From contig CALVYG010000008.1 in assembly GCA_944372095.1 (NCBI GenBank), positions 1 through 52,866 of the forward strand: a DNA stretch of 52,866 nucleotides, in the 5' to 3' direction. This document shows positions 25,821 through 35,243 of the stretch, one piece after another. The position numbers and the translations under genes are program-made. The stretch comes from an uncultured Clostridia bacterium (GTDB taxonomy: Bacteria > Bacillota > Clostridia > Christensenellales > DTU072). Positions within the stretch are counted from its first letter, which is position 1; each line of letters starts with the position of its first letter. Below the pieces are notes generated by a model. That model ran no database searches and had not been told where the DNA came from. It saw nothing but the letters and a program-made list of their open reading frames with translations.

Positions 25821-26516
25821 ATGAAAAGCTGGAACTTATTTTACACGCAATTCGTTACATACGGAGGGTATAAAACGGTTCTCGACGGTCTGCTTACGAC
25901 CGTCGAGATTGCCGTTTTCGGATTGATAATCGGAATAGCGATAGGAACGGTTATAGCCGTAATCCGTGTTTTGCCGAAATACAAACCGTTACCGGTGGTA
26001 CTGGATAAAATAGCAAGCGTTTACGTCGGATTTTTCCGCGGAACGCCTATGGTAGTACAACTTCTTATAGGATATTTCGTCCTTCTTCCCGCGTTGAAAA
26101 TTTCATTGGACGGTACAATCGTCGCCATAGTCATTTTCGGACTTAACAGCGGAGCGTACGTGTCGGAGATTATGCGCGGCGGAATAAATTCCGTCGATAA
26201 AGGACAGCTTGAAGCGGGGCGCGCTGTCGGGCTCGGGTACGGCAGAGCTATGCTGAAAATCGTTATCCCTCAGGCGGTTAAGAATATTCTGCCGACTTTG
26301 GGAAACGAATTTATTGTACTCATTAAGGAAACTTCCGTAGTCAGTTTTATCGCGGTTGTGGATATTACGAAAGCGTTCCGTTCAATCGGCGACGCGAACT
26401 ACGAATACATTATTCCTTATCTTATGCTTGCCGCGGTTTATTTAATTCTCGTCGCGCTTATCACCGTTATGGTAAGGGCGCTCGAAAGGAGGTTTTCCAA
26501 GAGTGAAAGAAGTTAA
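25821..26516 (+). CDS. Amino-acid ABC transporter permease (HisM/GlnP type)
   Basis: A 231-residue inner-membrane permease with about five helices. The N-terminal [21 protein letters not shown] and the cytoplasmic EAA loop ([20 protein letters not shown] followed by VIPQA) are typical of the HisM/GlnP subfamily, and GTPMVVQL is the usual early-loop motif. It forms a homodimer or heterodimer with the neighbouring ATPase and receives ligand from the binding protein. It starts 3 nt after that gene without an obvious ribosome site and overlaps the ATPase gene by 14 nt, so translation is probably coupled. Confidence 0.92.
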   Translation: MKSWNLFYTQFVTYGGYKTVLDGLLTTVEIAVFGLIIGIAIGTVIAVIRVLPKYKPLPVVLDKIASVYVGFFRGTPMVVQLLIGYFVLLPALKISLDGTIVAIVIFGLNSGAYVSEIMRGGINSVDKGQLEAGRAVGLGYGRAMLKIVIPQAVKNILPTLGNEFIVLIKETSVVSFIAVVDITKAFRSIGDANYEYIIPYLMLAAVYLILVALITVMVRALERRFSKSERS

Positions 26517-27600
26517 TGAAAGAAAACCTCTTATAGAGGTAAAACATCTTACAAAGAAATTCGGTGATTTACTTGTACTCGACGATATATCCGAAAATAT
26601 TTACGAAGGGGATATAGCGGTAATAATAGGCCCGAGCGGCGGCGGAAAAAGCACGTTTTTACGTTGCCTTAACGTTCTCGAAGACCCTACTGCCGGGCAG
26701 ATTGTTTTTGACGGCGAAGACCTTACCGATATGAAAATAAATATCAATGTCTGCCGGCAGAAAATGGGAATGGTTTTTCAGCAGTTCAATCTTTTCAACA
26801 ATCTTACCGTTATGAAAAACATAACGCTTGCGCCCGTTACCGTCGGAATGCAGAAACTCCGTCAGGCGAAACGGAACAATGCCGTTTTACCTTATTACAA
26901 TAAATTTCTCGAAAAATTCAAACCGCAGCTTTATGCGAGAACGGACGAAAAACTGAAAAAGAACGCGAAAATAATCGAAGAAACGCGAGAAGCGCTTGTT
27001 CCGATAGAAAAGAAATGGGAAAGCACGAAAAAGATAGTGGATAAAGCGGGGAAACAGATGGTTACTTACGACGCGAAGCTGACCAAGGAAAAACTTAAAC
27101 TCGTCAGAAAAATAGAAAACGCCGAAAGAGTAATCGAAAGAACGCATTATCCTCAGCCGAAAACGTTAATGAATCCGCCGTATAAAAACAAAGCGGAAAT
27201 AAAGAAAGCGGCGGAAGAGAACGCGATGAAACTGCTTTCGAGAATCGGACTTGCCGAAAAGGCGGACGTATATCCGTCTACGCTCAGCGGCGGACAGAAA
27301 CAGCGTATAGCGATAGTAAGAGCTCTTGCGATGAATCCGAAAGTTATGCTGTTCGACGAACCGACAAGCGCTCTCGACCCGGAAATGGTAGGGGAAGTTC
27401 TCGACCTTATAAAGCAGATTGCAGCAGAGGGAATGACGATGGTTATCGTCACTCACGAAATGGGATTTGCAAAGGAAGTGGGAAGCAGAGTTATGTTTAT
27501 GGACCAAGGAAAAATTGCGGAACAAAACTCGCCCGAAGAACTTTTCGGAAATCCTCGGAATCAAAGACTTAAAGATTTTCTGTCAAAGGTTCTGCAATAA
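26503..27600 (+). CDS. Amino-acid ABC transporter ATPase with a 115-residue insertion
   Basis: A 365-residue GlnQ/HisP-type ATPase; usual members are about 240-250 residues. Walker A GPSGGGKS (43-50), Q-loop VFQQFNLF, signature LSGGQ (261-265), Walker B VMLFDE (281-286) and switch His318 are all intact. Between NITLAPVTV (about residue 114) and [10 protein letters not shown] (241) lies an insertion of roughly 115-120 residues, rich in Lys and Glu and probably a helical hairpin or coiled coil. It replaces the short linker of the helical subdomain. The insertion keeps the frame and the base composition of the gene, so it is not an assembly accident. Its role is unknown; it would project from the helical subdomain near the permease contacts. 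Confidence 0.88.
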   Translation: MKEVNERKPLIEVKHLTKKFGDLLVLDDISENIYEGDIAVIIGPSGGGKSTFLRCLNVLEDPTAGQIVFDGEDLTDMKININVCRQKMGMVFQQFNLFNNLTVMKNITLAPVTVGMQKLRQAKRNNAVLPYYNKFLEKFKPQLYARTDEKLKKNAKIIEETREALVPIEKKWESTKKIVDKAGKQMVTYDAKLTKEKLKLVRKIENAERVIERTHYPQPKTLMNPPYKNKAEIKKAAEENAMKLLSRIGLAEKADVYPSTLSGGQKQRIAIVRALAMNPKVMLFDEPTSALDPEMVGEVLDLIKQIAAEGMTMVIVTHEMGFAKEVGSRVMFMDQGKIAEQNSPEELFGNPRNQRLKDFLSKVLQ

Positions 27601-27630
27601 AAGTTTTTATTCGGTTTACGGTATTACGAT

Positions 27631-27665
27631 AAAGGTATTCATTGAACGAATACCTTTTTTATTTT
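27631..27665 (+). terminator. Terminator of the amino-acid ABC operon
   Basis: AAAGGTATTC and GAATACCTTT form a 10-bp stem (27631-27640 with 27648-27657), a 7-nt loop and a T-rich tail. Confidence 0.8.
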
Positions 27666-27775
27666 ATCCGTTTATGAAACAGCAGGCAGATTAAGAAACG
27701 GGAACCACAATGTTCCGAAAGGAAAAACGGAGAAAACTCAGCCTTTTTTTACGGAGAAGAACGGGGAAAAGATTA

Positions 27776-27804
27776 TTGATTTTCGGGATAATGTATTTTA
27801 TAAT
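27776..27804 (+). promoter_or_regulatory. Promoter of the apbE-rnf operon, predicted leaderless
   Basis: TTGATT (27776-27781), 17 bp and a consensus TATAAT (27799-27804). The apbE ATG follows after 6 nt, so the transcription start should coincide with the start codon. No Shine-Dalgarno sequence is present. Confidence 0.7.
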
Positions 27805-27810
27805 GGATAT

Positions 27811-28974
27811 ATGAAAAAAGTTGCGCGCGGTTTGTCGGCGGTTATAATTATGATGTTTTCTTTGTGTATTTTAAGCGCGTGCAACGGTGAAAGCGGAAAA
27901 ATTTATACCGACGTCACGCATTTCGGTTCCGCGCTCAAAACGGTACTTTATTGTTCGGACGAAACTTACGGAAAGATTGCCGTCGGCACGGAAAAAATTC
28001 TCGACGAAATAAGCGCGGTGTTTGACGAAAACGATTCGGAATCGTTTATATCGAAATTCAACGCCGCAGATAAAGGCGAAAAGGTAGAAATAAACGATAT
28101 AGTTATTCAGGCGTATAAAACGGCGGAAAAAGCTTATTTTCTTACAGACGGATATTATGACCCGACGGTAGCAAATCTTGTCGATTTATGGGGATTTTCC
28201 GCAAGATTTTATAATTCTCTTTACGACAGAACGGAACAGTACGACCGTATGCCCGACGAAAACGGCGCGTTTCCTTTGCCCGATACGGAATATATAAACG
28301 CATTCCGTTCGCTTTGCGGTTTTTCGGCAATTAAAATTGTAAATGAGGAAGGAAAAACATATCTCGTAAAAGAAAAGGACGGAGTGATTGTGAACGGAGA
28401 AAAATACGCGGCAAAACTCGACTTCGGCGGACTTGCGAAAGGACTTGCGGTTGAAAGAATTATCGCGTTATGTGAAAACGAGGGCGTCGAACGCGGTTAT
28501 GTCAGCTACGGTTCGAGCAGTATTTATCTTCTTAACAACAAGAATAATTCCGATTGGGATTTACTTCTCACCGACCCGAGACCCGACGGCAGCGGAAAAA
28601 CCGACGGAAAGAGCGCATATTTTTCGGTAAAACTATCAAACGTCTCGGCGTCCACGAGCGGCGACTACGAAAGATATTATATTCTTGACGGAAAAAGATA
28701 CAGCCATATAATGGACGTCGAAAGCGGAATGCCTGCGGAAAACGGCGTATACGCGGTGACGGTAATCGGAGCGTCGCCGTCACTCGGGGATTGCCTTTCC
28801 ACGGGACTATGCGCCGCGGGAAAGGAGAAAATAATCGAATTCGCTTACTCAGACTTTGCGTCGGAGAACGGGATTAAAATCGTAGCCGCGTTCGGCGGAA
28901 AAAACGGAGAAAAAGAAGTCTTTTCCACGCTTGAAAGTTACGAAATTCTGTCGGGGAACATGTATGAACGATAG
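27811..28974 (+). CDS. apbE: FAD:protein FMN transferase ApbE, lipoprotein
   Basis: A 387-residue lipoprotein (lipobox LSAC, Cys24) of the ApbE family. It moves FMN from FAD onto a Thr of partner proteins, outside the membrane. Family segments include GYYDPTVANLVDLWGF, LDFGGLAKGLAVERI, VSYGSSSIYL and YSHIMDVESG. As the first gene of the operon it is expected to flavinylate RnfG and RnfD encoded downstream. The next gene starts 11 nt before its stop codon. The length is slightly greater than usual because of a short insert in the middle region. Confidence 0.92.
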   Translation: MKKVARGLSAVIIMMFSLCILSACNGESGKIYTDVTHFGSALKTVLYCSDETYGKIAVGTEKILDEISAVFDENDSESFISKFNAADKGEKVEINDIVIQAYKTAEKAYFLTDGYYDPTVANLVDLWGFSARFYNSLYDRTEQYDRMPDENGAFPLPDTEYINAFRSLCGFSAIKIVNEEGKTYLVKEKDGVIVNGEKYAAKLDFGGLAKGLAVERIIALCENEGVERGYVSYGSSSIYLLNNKNNSDWDLLLTDPRPDGSGKTDGKSAYFSVKLSNVSASTSGDYERYYILDGKRYSHIMDVESGMPAENGVYAVTVIGASPSLGDCLSTGLCAAGKEKIIEFAYSDFASENGIKIVAAFGGKNGEKEVFSTLESYEILSGNMYER

Positions 28975-29428
28975 AATTTCACGTGTGAAAAACGGTAAGT
29001 TTTTTATAAAAAGAGATATTTTGCTTTATGCGGTTATTCTTATTGCCGTTATAGCGGCGGTAACCGTTCTTATACTCGCACAGGATAAAGGCGAACTTGA
29101 AAAAATAGAAATATATTATGATAAAATTCTTATATATGTCTATGACAATTCGTTAAAAAATGGTATAATAACCGAAGCCGGGAAAAAATACGTAACGGAA
29201 AAGAGCGAAGGTAATGAATTACGCGTAGTAGTAACCGTTCCCGAGGGATATAACGTAATAGTATTTGACGGAGAGGGAGCAAAGGTTACCGAAGCAGATT
29301 GCAGCGTGAGAGCGGATTGCGTTAATTTCTCGGGTAAAATCACGAAATCGGGCGACGCGATATTCTGCGTGCCTCATTCTCTTTCGGTTGTCGGCGTAGG
29401 AACGGAAGGAGAGGAGGTGCTGCTATGA
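28964..29428 (+). CDS. NusG domain II protein, membrane-anchored
   Basis: A 154-residue protein with one N-terminal membrane helix (ILLYAVILIAVIAAVTVLIL) and an extracytoplasmic NusG domain II-like beta domain ending SGDAIFCVPHSLSVVGV. I start it at the ATG 28964, inside the end of apbE, because the upstream extension (KVTKFCRGTC) is not conserved in such proteins. Genes of this kind are frequent next to Rnf and Gx genes in Clostridia; the function is unknown. It overlaps the next gene by 4 nt. Confidence 0.8.
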   Translation: MNDRISRVKNGKFFIKRDILLYAVILIAVIAAVTVLILAQDKGELEKIEIYYDKILIYVYDNSLKNGIITEAGKKYVTEKSEGNELRVVVTVPEGYNVIVFDGEGAKVTEADCSVRADCVNFSGKITKSGDAIFCVPHSLSVVGVGTEGEEVLL

Positions 29429-29964
29429 AAGGTCGGAATGCCGCGAAAAGAATAGCGTTGCTGTCCGTTCTTTGCGCGGGGGCATTGTGCGTTTTCGTAG
29501 TGGAAAATCTCTTTTCGCCGTTCCCCGTTCCGGGTGCGAAACTCGGACTCGGAAACGTATTCGCAATACTTGCATTAATATGGCTCGGAGTTCCGGAAGG
29601 AATGATTCTTGTTATAATAAAATCCGTGTTAGGGTGTCTTATAACAGGCAATCCGGGAGCCGTTATTTACAGTTTAAGCGCGGGGCTTGTGTCGGTTTCG
29701 TTCAGCGCGGCGATGATATATGCGAAAAGGGAGATTTTCACTCTTACCGCAATAAGCGTCGGAGCTGCGGTTATAAATAACATTGTGCAGAATGCCGTGT
29801 TCTGTCTTGTGGCGGGAACGGTTTCGGCGTTTTATCTTATGCCGTATCTGCTTGTTACGGGCGTCATCGGCGGACTTACGGTGGGCGTTACGTCCACGCT
29901 TATTATAAAGAAAACACCTTCCTCGGCGTTCTTCTCGGACGCTTCGGAACATAAAGGAGGATGA
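29425..29964 (+). CDS. Gx transporter family membrane protein (Hpre_diP_synt_I)
   Basis: A 179-residue membrane protein with about five helices. KLGLGNVFAILALIWLG and LITGNPGAVIYSLSAG are the family signatures. The family was first named heptaprenyl diphosphate synthase component I, but it looks like a small-molecule carrier and its substrate is not known. It lies between the NusG-II gene and rnfC with 4-nt overlaps on both sides, the usual context in Clostridia, suggesting a link to redox or quinone-like cofactors. Confidence 0.82.
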   Translation: MKGRNAAKRIALLSVLCAGALCVFVVENLFSPFPVPGAKLGLGNVFAILALIWLGVPEGMILVIIKSVLGCLITGNPGAVIYSLSAGLVSVSFSAAMIYAKREIFTLTAISVGAAVINNIVQNAVFCLVAGTVSAFYLMPYLLVTGVIGGLTVGVTSTLIIKKTPSSAFFSDASEHKGG

Positions 29965-31268
29965 ATTTGAAGATAAAAAAAGGGAAACCGTTTTTCCGCG
30001 GTATACACGTTCCCGACAGAAAGGAGCTTGCGAGAGACCGCGCGATAGAGGTTTTCGACGCGCCGTCCGTTGCAACCATCGCGCTTTCTCAGCATATCGG
30101 AAAACCGTCTGAACCTGCGGTAAAAGCGGGAGATTATGTCGGAATGGGACAGTTAATCGGGAAAAAATCGGGATTTATCGGAGCGAATATCTTTTCGAGC
30201 GTCAGCGGAACGGTGCTCGGAATAGAGAAAAGGCAAAGCGTAAACGGAATAACGGGAGATTACGTCGTAATAGAAAACGACCGTCTGGATAAAGCCGTAT
30301 TCCTCGAACCGCTTAAAGACAGGGAAAAAGAAACGATTATATCGCGAATAACCGAAGCGGGAATAGTCGGAATGGGCGGAGCCGGATTTCCGGTAGACGT
30401 GAAACTTTCGCCGAAAACGCCCGTTGATACGCTTGTTATAAACGCCGCCGAGTGCGAACCTTATCTTACCTGCGATTTCCGTTTGATGGTAGAAAAAACC
30501 GAAGAAGTGTTAATCGGGATAAGACTGCTTGCGAAAGCTCTGGGCGTAGAAAATATCTGTATAGGGATAGAAAAAAACAAACCCGAAGCAATCGAATTGT
30601 TTTCGAAAGCGGAAGATATGCAGACGGTGGTATTGAAGAAAGCGTATCCTATGGGAAGCGAAAAACACCTTATTTATTGCTGTACGGGCAGGAAGGTACC
30701 GACAGGAAAACTGCCTGCCGACGCAGGTTGCGTAGTGCAGAATATTGCGACGGCGTACGCAGTATACGAAGCGGTGGAAAAGAACAAACCGCTTTACGAA
30801 CGCGTAATGACGGTATCGGGAGACGGAGCGGAGAACCCGGGGAATTTTCTCGTCCGCAACGGAACGAGTTATTCGGAAATAAGCGAAAAATGCGGAGTTA
30901 AAGAAAACGTGAAAATGTTCGTTTCCGGAGGACCGATGATGGGCCCGGCAATGTTAAGTACCGACGTATATACGACGAAAACGAGTTCGGGATTTTTAAT
31001 GCTTACCGAAAAAGAAGCGGATACGAACGCGCCTACGCCGTGTATAAATTGCGGAGCGTGCGCGGACGTGTGTCCGATGAAACTTCTGCCTATGCAGATT
31101 GATTTCTATACTCAGGCCGGGGATTACGAAAAAGCGGAAAAAATCGGCGGGGTAAAGAACTGTATAAGCTGCGGCAGCTGCGCATACGTTTGTCCCGCGA
31201 AGCGCGCTTTGGTTCAAAGTATTACTTTATGTAAAGCAAAACTTGCGGAAAAAAGGGGAGGGAAGTAA
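29961..31268 (+). CDS. rnfC: Rnf complex subunit RnfC
   Basis: A 435-residue peripheral subunit of the ion-pumping ferredoxin:NAD+ oxidoreductase. It has an N-terminal RnfC barrel, a Complex I 51-kDa-like NADH/FMN-binding region with GMGGAGFPVDVK and NAAECEPYL, and a SLBB region. Two 4Fe-4S clusters follow at CINCGACADVCP (from Cys361) and CISCGSCAYVCP (from Cys401). It passes electrons between NAD and the membrane part. AAGGAGG directly precedes the ATG, which overlaps the previous stop codon. The gene order CDGEAB is typical of Clostridia. Confidence 0.95.
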   Translation: MNLKIKKGKPFFRGIHVPDRKELARDRAIEVFDAPSVATIALSQHIGKPSEPAVKAGDYVGMGQLIGKKSGFIGANIFSSVSGTVLGIEKRQSVNGITGDYVVIENDRLDKAVFLEPLKDREKETIISRITEAGIVGMGGAGFPVDVKLSPKTPVDTLVINAAECEPYLTCDFRLMVEKTEEVLIGIRLLAKALGVENICIGIEKNKPEAIELFSKAEDMQTVVLKKAYPMGSEKHLIYCCTGRKVPTGKLPADAGCVVQNIATAYAVYEAVEKNKPLYERVMTVSGDGAENPGNFLVRNGTSYSEISEKCGVKENVKMFVSGGPMMGPAMLSTDVYTTKTSSGFLMLTEKEADTNAPTPCINCGACADVCPMKLLPMQIDFYTQAGDYEKAEKIGGVKNCISCGSCAYVCPAKRALVQSITLCKAKLAEKRGGK

Positions 31269-31270
31269 TT

Positions 31271-32320
31271 ATGGAAACGGTAATTATCAGCGATACCCCT
31301 CATCTGAGAAAGAAACGCACGACGAAAGGTATAATGCTGGACGTATTGATTGCGCTTATTCCCGCTACGGTTGCGGGATTGGTGTATTTCGGCGGCAGAG
31401 CGGCAGTTACGCTTATACTGTCGGTGTTTTCTTCGGTCGCTACCGAATTTGTCTGGCTGTTATGTAAAAAAACGGATTTCAAAACAATATTGAAACAATT
31501 CGATTATACGAGCGCGGTAACCGGACTTTTACTCGGACTTACGATGCCTCCGCTCGAATATTCATTGTGGTACATACCCGTACTGAGCGGAATTTTTGCC
31601 GTAGGCGCGGTAAAAATGCTGTTCGGGGGAACGGGAAAAAATATCGTTAATCCCGCAATTGCGGGAAGAGTTTTCGCGTTTATCGCGTTTTCCGGGTCAA
31701 TGGTTTCGGGTTGGATTTCTCCCGCGTTCGGGTCGCTTTCTTCGGGAAACGAAGTATACGCCGGCGCGACGCCTCTTACCGATTTACTCGGCGGCGGGTT
31801 GCAGGCTGTGGGCGTTTCCAATCTCGATTTATTCCTCGGAACAGGCGTTCCAGGCTGTATAGGCGAAACGTGTAAAATCGCGCTGATTGCGGGAGGAATT
31901 TATCTTGTCGCAAGGAAAGTCATAAAGTTTCAGTATCCTTTGATTTACATAGCGGTTACGGGACTTGTAAGCGTGTTTATGTCGGGAACGGACTGGAACG
32001 TATTTTTACCGTCGGTTCTCGGCGGCGGACTTATTCTGGGCGCGGTGTTTATGGCTACCGATTACGTTACGAGTCCGAATAACAAACCCGCTTCTTATGT
32101 TTATTTCGTATTGCTCGGCGTGGTTACGGCGCTTCTGAGATACGGAACGAAAATCGAAGTCGTGAGTTTCGCTATACTGCTTATGAATTTAATCGTGCCT
32201 TTGCTTAACGCATACATAAGACCGAGACCGTTCGGCGCGACGCCCGTAATAAAGATGATAAAAGATAAAATCGAGGCAAAAAAAGCTTCCGCGGTTAAAA
32301 AGGAGGCAGACGGGAAATGA
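31271..32320 (+). CDS. rnfD: Rnf complex subunit RnfD
   Basis: A 349-residue integral membrane protein with roughly nine or ten helices. The covalent-FMN motif is YAGATPLT, with Thr167 as the likely flavin attachment residue, modified by ApbE. VNPAIAGRVFAFIAF and DYVTSPNNK are further family segments. With RnfE and RnfA it forms the ion-translocating core; Na+ or H+ specificity cannot be told. It starts 2 nt after rnfC and overlaps rnfG by 4 nt. Confidence 0.94.
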   Translation: METVIISDTPHLRKKRTTKGIMLDVLIALIPATVAGLVYFGGRAAVTLILSVFSSVATEFVWLLCKKTDFKTILKQFDYTSAVTGLLLGLTMPPLEYSLWYIPVLSGIFAVGAVKMLFGGTGKNIVNPAIAGRVFAFIAFSGSMVSGWISPAFGSLSSGNEVYAGATPLTDLLGGGLQAVGVSNLDLFLGTGVPGCIGETCKIALIAGGIYLVARKVIKFQYPLIYIAVTGLVSVFMSGTDWNVFLPSVLGGGLILGAVFMATDYVTSPNNKPASYVYFVLLGVVTALLRYGTKIEVVSFAILLMNLIVPLLNAYIRPRPFGATPVIKMIKDKIEAKKASAVKKEADGK

Positions 32321-32877
32321 CGGTAAAACAATTTCTTAAAAGCAAAGTATTCAGATGTATCATAGTGCTTATGTGTATAGCACTTGTTTCGGGTGCGCTG
32401 CTGTCGGTATGCAACGATTTACTGAAAGTGTCCGACGAGGAAAGGGTGCTGAGGACAATCAAGAAAATTTACGGAAGCGAGATAGGATACGAAGAAATAG
32501 AAGTCAGCTATGAAACCGATACCGGGAGAATAGACAATATCTATAAACTTGCGGACGGGAATTATCTTGTGAAAAGCACGGGATATAACGGGTATCAGCA
32601 AGGCACGATATCCGTGTGGCTTGTGGCGAAATACGATAACGGAAAATATGCGGGAATAGACGACGTCAGCGTTGCGGACAACGAAAAGCAGACGCTTATG
32701 AGTAAGTTTACCGCCGGTGTGCTTTCGGAGTACGAAGGAAAGGGAGAAGAAGACTTCAACGTAATAGTGGGAGGAGCGACGTATTCTTCGCACGCTTTGA
32801 ACAATGCCGTAAACGTGGCGGCGAAGTATTTTCTGGGGCAAACCGAGGAAACGGGAGGGAACGGATATGAAGGCTGA
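32317..32877 (+). CDS. rnfG: Rnf complex subunit RnfG
   Basis: A 186-residue protein with one N-terminal membrane anchor and an external FMN-binding domain. The flavinylation motif is VGGATYSS with Thr155 as the expected phosphoester-linked residue. It carries electrons between RnfD and the membrane subunits. ATGA overlap with rnfD; it overlaps rnfE by 11 nt. Confidence 0.92.
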   Translation: MTVKQFLKSKVFRCIIVLMCIALVSGALLSVCNDLLKVSDEERVLRTIKKIYGSEIGYEEIEVSYETDTGRIDNIYKLADGNYLVKSTGYNGYQQGTISVWLVAKYDNGKYAGIDDVSVADNEKQTLMSKFTAGVLSEYEGKGEEDFNVIVGGATYSSHALNNAVNVAAKYFLGQTEETGGNGYEG

Positions 32878-33565
32878 AAGAATAAAATCAATCGGTATAG
32901 ACGGACTGCTTAAAAACAACCCGACGTTCCGACTGGTGCTCGGGACGTGCCCTACGCTTGCGCTTACTACGGCGGCAACGAACGGGATAGGAATGGGACT
33001 TGCCGTTACGTTTATCCTGATTTGCAGCAACGTGATTATTTCACTGTTGCGTAAAATAATACCGGGAGAAGTCAGAATACCTGCGTTCGTAATGATAATT
33101 GCGACGTTCGTTACGCTTGTAAGAATGCTGCTTGACAAATTTATTCCCGATTTATACGAATCTATGGGCGTATATCTTCCGCTTATAGTGGTGAACTGTA
33201 TAATTTTAGGAAGAGCAGAGAGTTTTGCGAGTAAAAATCCCGTAGCGGATTCCGCGCTTGACGGATTGTTTACGGGATTGGGATTTACCTGGGCGATGAC
33301 GGCGATAAGCATAATAAGAGAAGTTCTCGGCGCGGGGCAGCTGTTCGGAATTACGCTCTGGGATTTCCGCATAGAATTTTTCACTTCGAGCGCGGGAGCG
33401 TTTTTCGTGTACGGACTGTGTATAGCTTTATTTAACGGAGCATATACGAAAATCGAATCGAAAATGCGTCGAAAGAGATTCCGTTCGTTATACGAAGCGC
33501 CGCTGGGGGAGGAAACATTGCAGGCCGTAGCCGAACAGGATACGTCGGTAAAGGAGGGCAGATAA
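32867..33565 (+). CDS. rnfE: Rnf complex subunit RnfE
   Basis: A 232-residue integral membrane protein with about six helices. NPTFRLVLGTCPTLA and MGVYLPLIVVNCIILGRAE are the family signatures, and the conserved cysteines lie in those membrane segments. They match the iron-sulfur site formed with RnfA in the membrane. The C-terminal tail is short and charged. GGAGGG lies upstream of the ATG. Confidence 0.94.
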   Translation: MKAERIKSIGIDGLLKNNPTFRLVLGTCPTLALTTAATNGIGMGLAVTFILICSNVIISLLRKIIPGEVRIPAFVMIIATFVTLVRMLLDKFIPDLYESMGVYLPLIVVNCIILGRAESFASKNPVADSALDGLFTGLGFTWAMTAISIIREVLGAGQLFGITLWDFRIEFFTSSAGAFFVYGLCIALFNGAYTKIESKMRRKRFRSLYEAPLGEETLQAVAEQDTSVKEGR

Positions 33566-33566
33566 T

Positions 33567-34169
33567 ATGGGAACATTCTTCACCGTAATTATTCTTGCAG
33601 TGTTTGTGAACAATTTTGTCGTGGTGCAGTTTCTCGGTATCTGTCCGTTTCTCGGGCTGTCGAAAAAAACGTCGAGCGCGGTCGGAATGGGAGTTGCCGT
33701 TACCGTGGTTATGGCGATAACCTGCCTTATTACTTATCCGATATATATGTATCTTCTTGTACCGTTCGGACTCGAATATATGGAAATAATCGTTTTCATA
33801 TTCGTAATAGCGGCATTGGTGCAGATGATAGAAAAAGTAATAAAGAAATTCAGTCCGCCGCTGTACAACGCAATGGGAATATATCTGCCGCTGATAACTA
33901 CGAACTGCGCGGTGCTCGGAGTAGCGGAAGCGGTTATAGACAAGAGCGCGATGATGGCGTCTTTCGGCGCGTCCGACCTCGGGGTAAGCGTTTTATACGG
34001 TATTTTTGCCGGAGTCGGGTTTACGGTGGCAATTGTTATTCTGAGCGGTTTGAGAAGTAAAGTCGATTATCTGGATACGTCTAAAAGTATGAAAGGATTT
34101 CCCATAACGATGATGACGGCGTGTTTTATGGCGATGGCGTTTTATGTATTTAATCTTATTTCGATGTAG
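33567..34169 (+). CDS. rnfA: Rnf complex subunit RnfA
   Basis: A 200-residue membrane protein with six helices, homologous to RnfE but of inverted topology. VQFLGICPFLGLSKK and MGIYLPLITTNCAVLGVAE carry the conserved cysteines. Together with RnfE it brackets the membrane iron-sulfur cluster. It starts 1 nt after rnfE. Confidence 0.94.
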   Translation: MGTFFTVIILAVFVNNFVVVQFLGICPFLGLSKKTSSAVGMGVAVTVVMAITCLITYPIYMYLLVPFGLEYMEIIVFIFVIAALVQMIEKVIKKFSPPLYNAMGIYLPLITTNCAVLGVAEAVIDKSAMMASFGASDLGVSVLYGIFAGVGFTVAIVILSGLRSKVDYLDTSKSMKGFPITMMTACFMAMAFYVFNLISM

Positions 34170-34187
34170 AAGGAAAGGAGAAAAAGT

Positions 34188-35048
34188 ATGATATCGGCAA
34201 CGGTCAATTGGGGAAAAGTGGGAATAGTGCTCGGAATAGTTGCCGCACTTGCTCTGGTGTTTGCAATACTGATACTGGTTGTTACAAAGATATGTAAAAT
34301 CAAGGAAGACGAAAAGGTATTGAAGATACTGGAAAATCTTGCGGGAGCGAACTGCGGCGGATGCGGACACACGGGCTGCGAGGGATTTGCAAAAAGCATA
34401 GCCTACGGAAAGGGGAGTTTATCCGATTGCAAAGTCACGAGTAACGAAGCGAAAGCGGTTATTGCAAAAATAGCGGGATTGCCGTACGAAGCGGAAGAAC
34501 CCACGGTGGCGGTGGTAAAATGCAACGGAGGAATAAACGCCGCGGATAAATATACCTATGTGGGGAACGAAGGATGCGTAAACCGAATGGTATACCGCGA
34601 GGGGAACAAGATATGCGTGACGGGATGTTTAGGCGGCGGTACATGCGAAAAAGTATGTCCTGTGGACGCGATAAAAATAACCGACGAAAAAGTTGCGAAA
34701 GTTGACAGAGAAATATGCATTTCGTGCGGAGCGTGCATATTGAAATGTCCGAAGAATTGTATAGAAAGAATCCCCGCTTCGGCAAAAATATATGTGGCAT
34801 GCAGAACGAACTGTAAAGGGAAAGAGACGATGTCGTTTTGCAAAGCAGGGTGTATAGGATGCGGAATATGCGCAAAGAGATGCCCGGAAGGGGCAATAAC
34901 GATGGTGAACAATCTTCCGGTCATTGATTATAAAAAATGCACGGGATGTTATACGTGCGTAGAAAAATGTCCGAGAAAGGTAATAAAGAAAACCGTTGTC
35001 AACGAACCCGAAACCGAACAGGAGAGAGGGGAAAGCGAACAAAAATAA
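34188..35048 (+). CDS. rnfB: Rnf complex subunit RnfB
   Basis: A 286-residue subunit that takes electrons from reduced ferredoxin. An N-terminal membrane helix (about 10-33) is followed by the Fe4S4 domain with Cys56, Cys59, Cys64 (CGGCGHTGC) and Cys81. Then come four ferredoxin-like cluster motifs: [36 protein letters not shown] and [12 protein letters not shown]. It is the last gene of the operon, and a strong terminator follows at once. Confidence 0.95.
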   Translation: MISATVNWGKVGIVLGIVAALALVFAILILVVTKICKIKEDEKVLKILENLAGANCGGCGHTGCEGFAKSIAYGKGSLSDCKVTSNEAKAVIAKIAGLPYEAEEPTVAVVKCNGGINAADKYTYVGNEGCVNRMVYREGNKICVTGCLGGGTCEKVCPVDAIKITDEKVAKVDREICISCGACILKCPKNCIERIPASAKIYVACRTNCKGKETMSFCKAGCIGCGICAKRCPEGAITMVNNLPVIDYKKCTGCYTCVEKCPRKVIKKTVVNEPETEQERGESEQK

Positions 35049-35054
35049 AGACTT

Positions 35055-35092
35055 GAAAAAAAACCGATTTTTGAAAATCGGTTTTTTTATTT
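35055..35092 (+). terminator. Terminator of the apbE-rnf operon
   Basis: CCGATTTT and AAAATCGG (35064-35071, 35074-35081) form a stem with a 2-nt loop, extended by an A tract on the left and a T tract on the right. Confidence 0.85.
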
Positions 35093-35243
35093 CAAAATAG
35101 ACTCAGTTGAATTTAGGTATGTAACCTACGAGAGAATCTATTGAAATCTCAAAAAAGTCCGCGCGCGTTTATTTAAGGTTTAGTCACGAACCAACACTTT
35201 GTTTTTATTTTTTCACTGCCGTTGTAAAAGTATCTGACTTCTT

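Noticed and set aside
32419..33576. A 385-codon minus-strand frame across rnfG and rnfE
   Set aside because: Antisense to well-supported genes, with composition typical of a mirror frame of membrane proteins.
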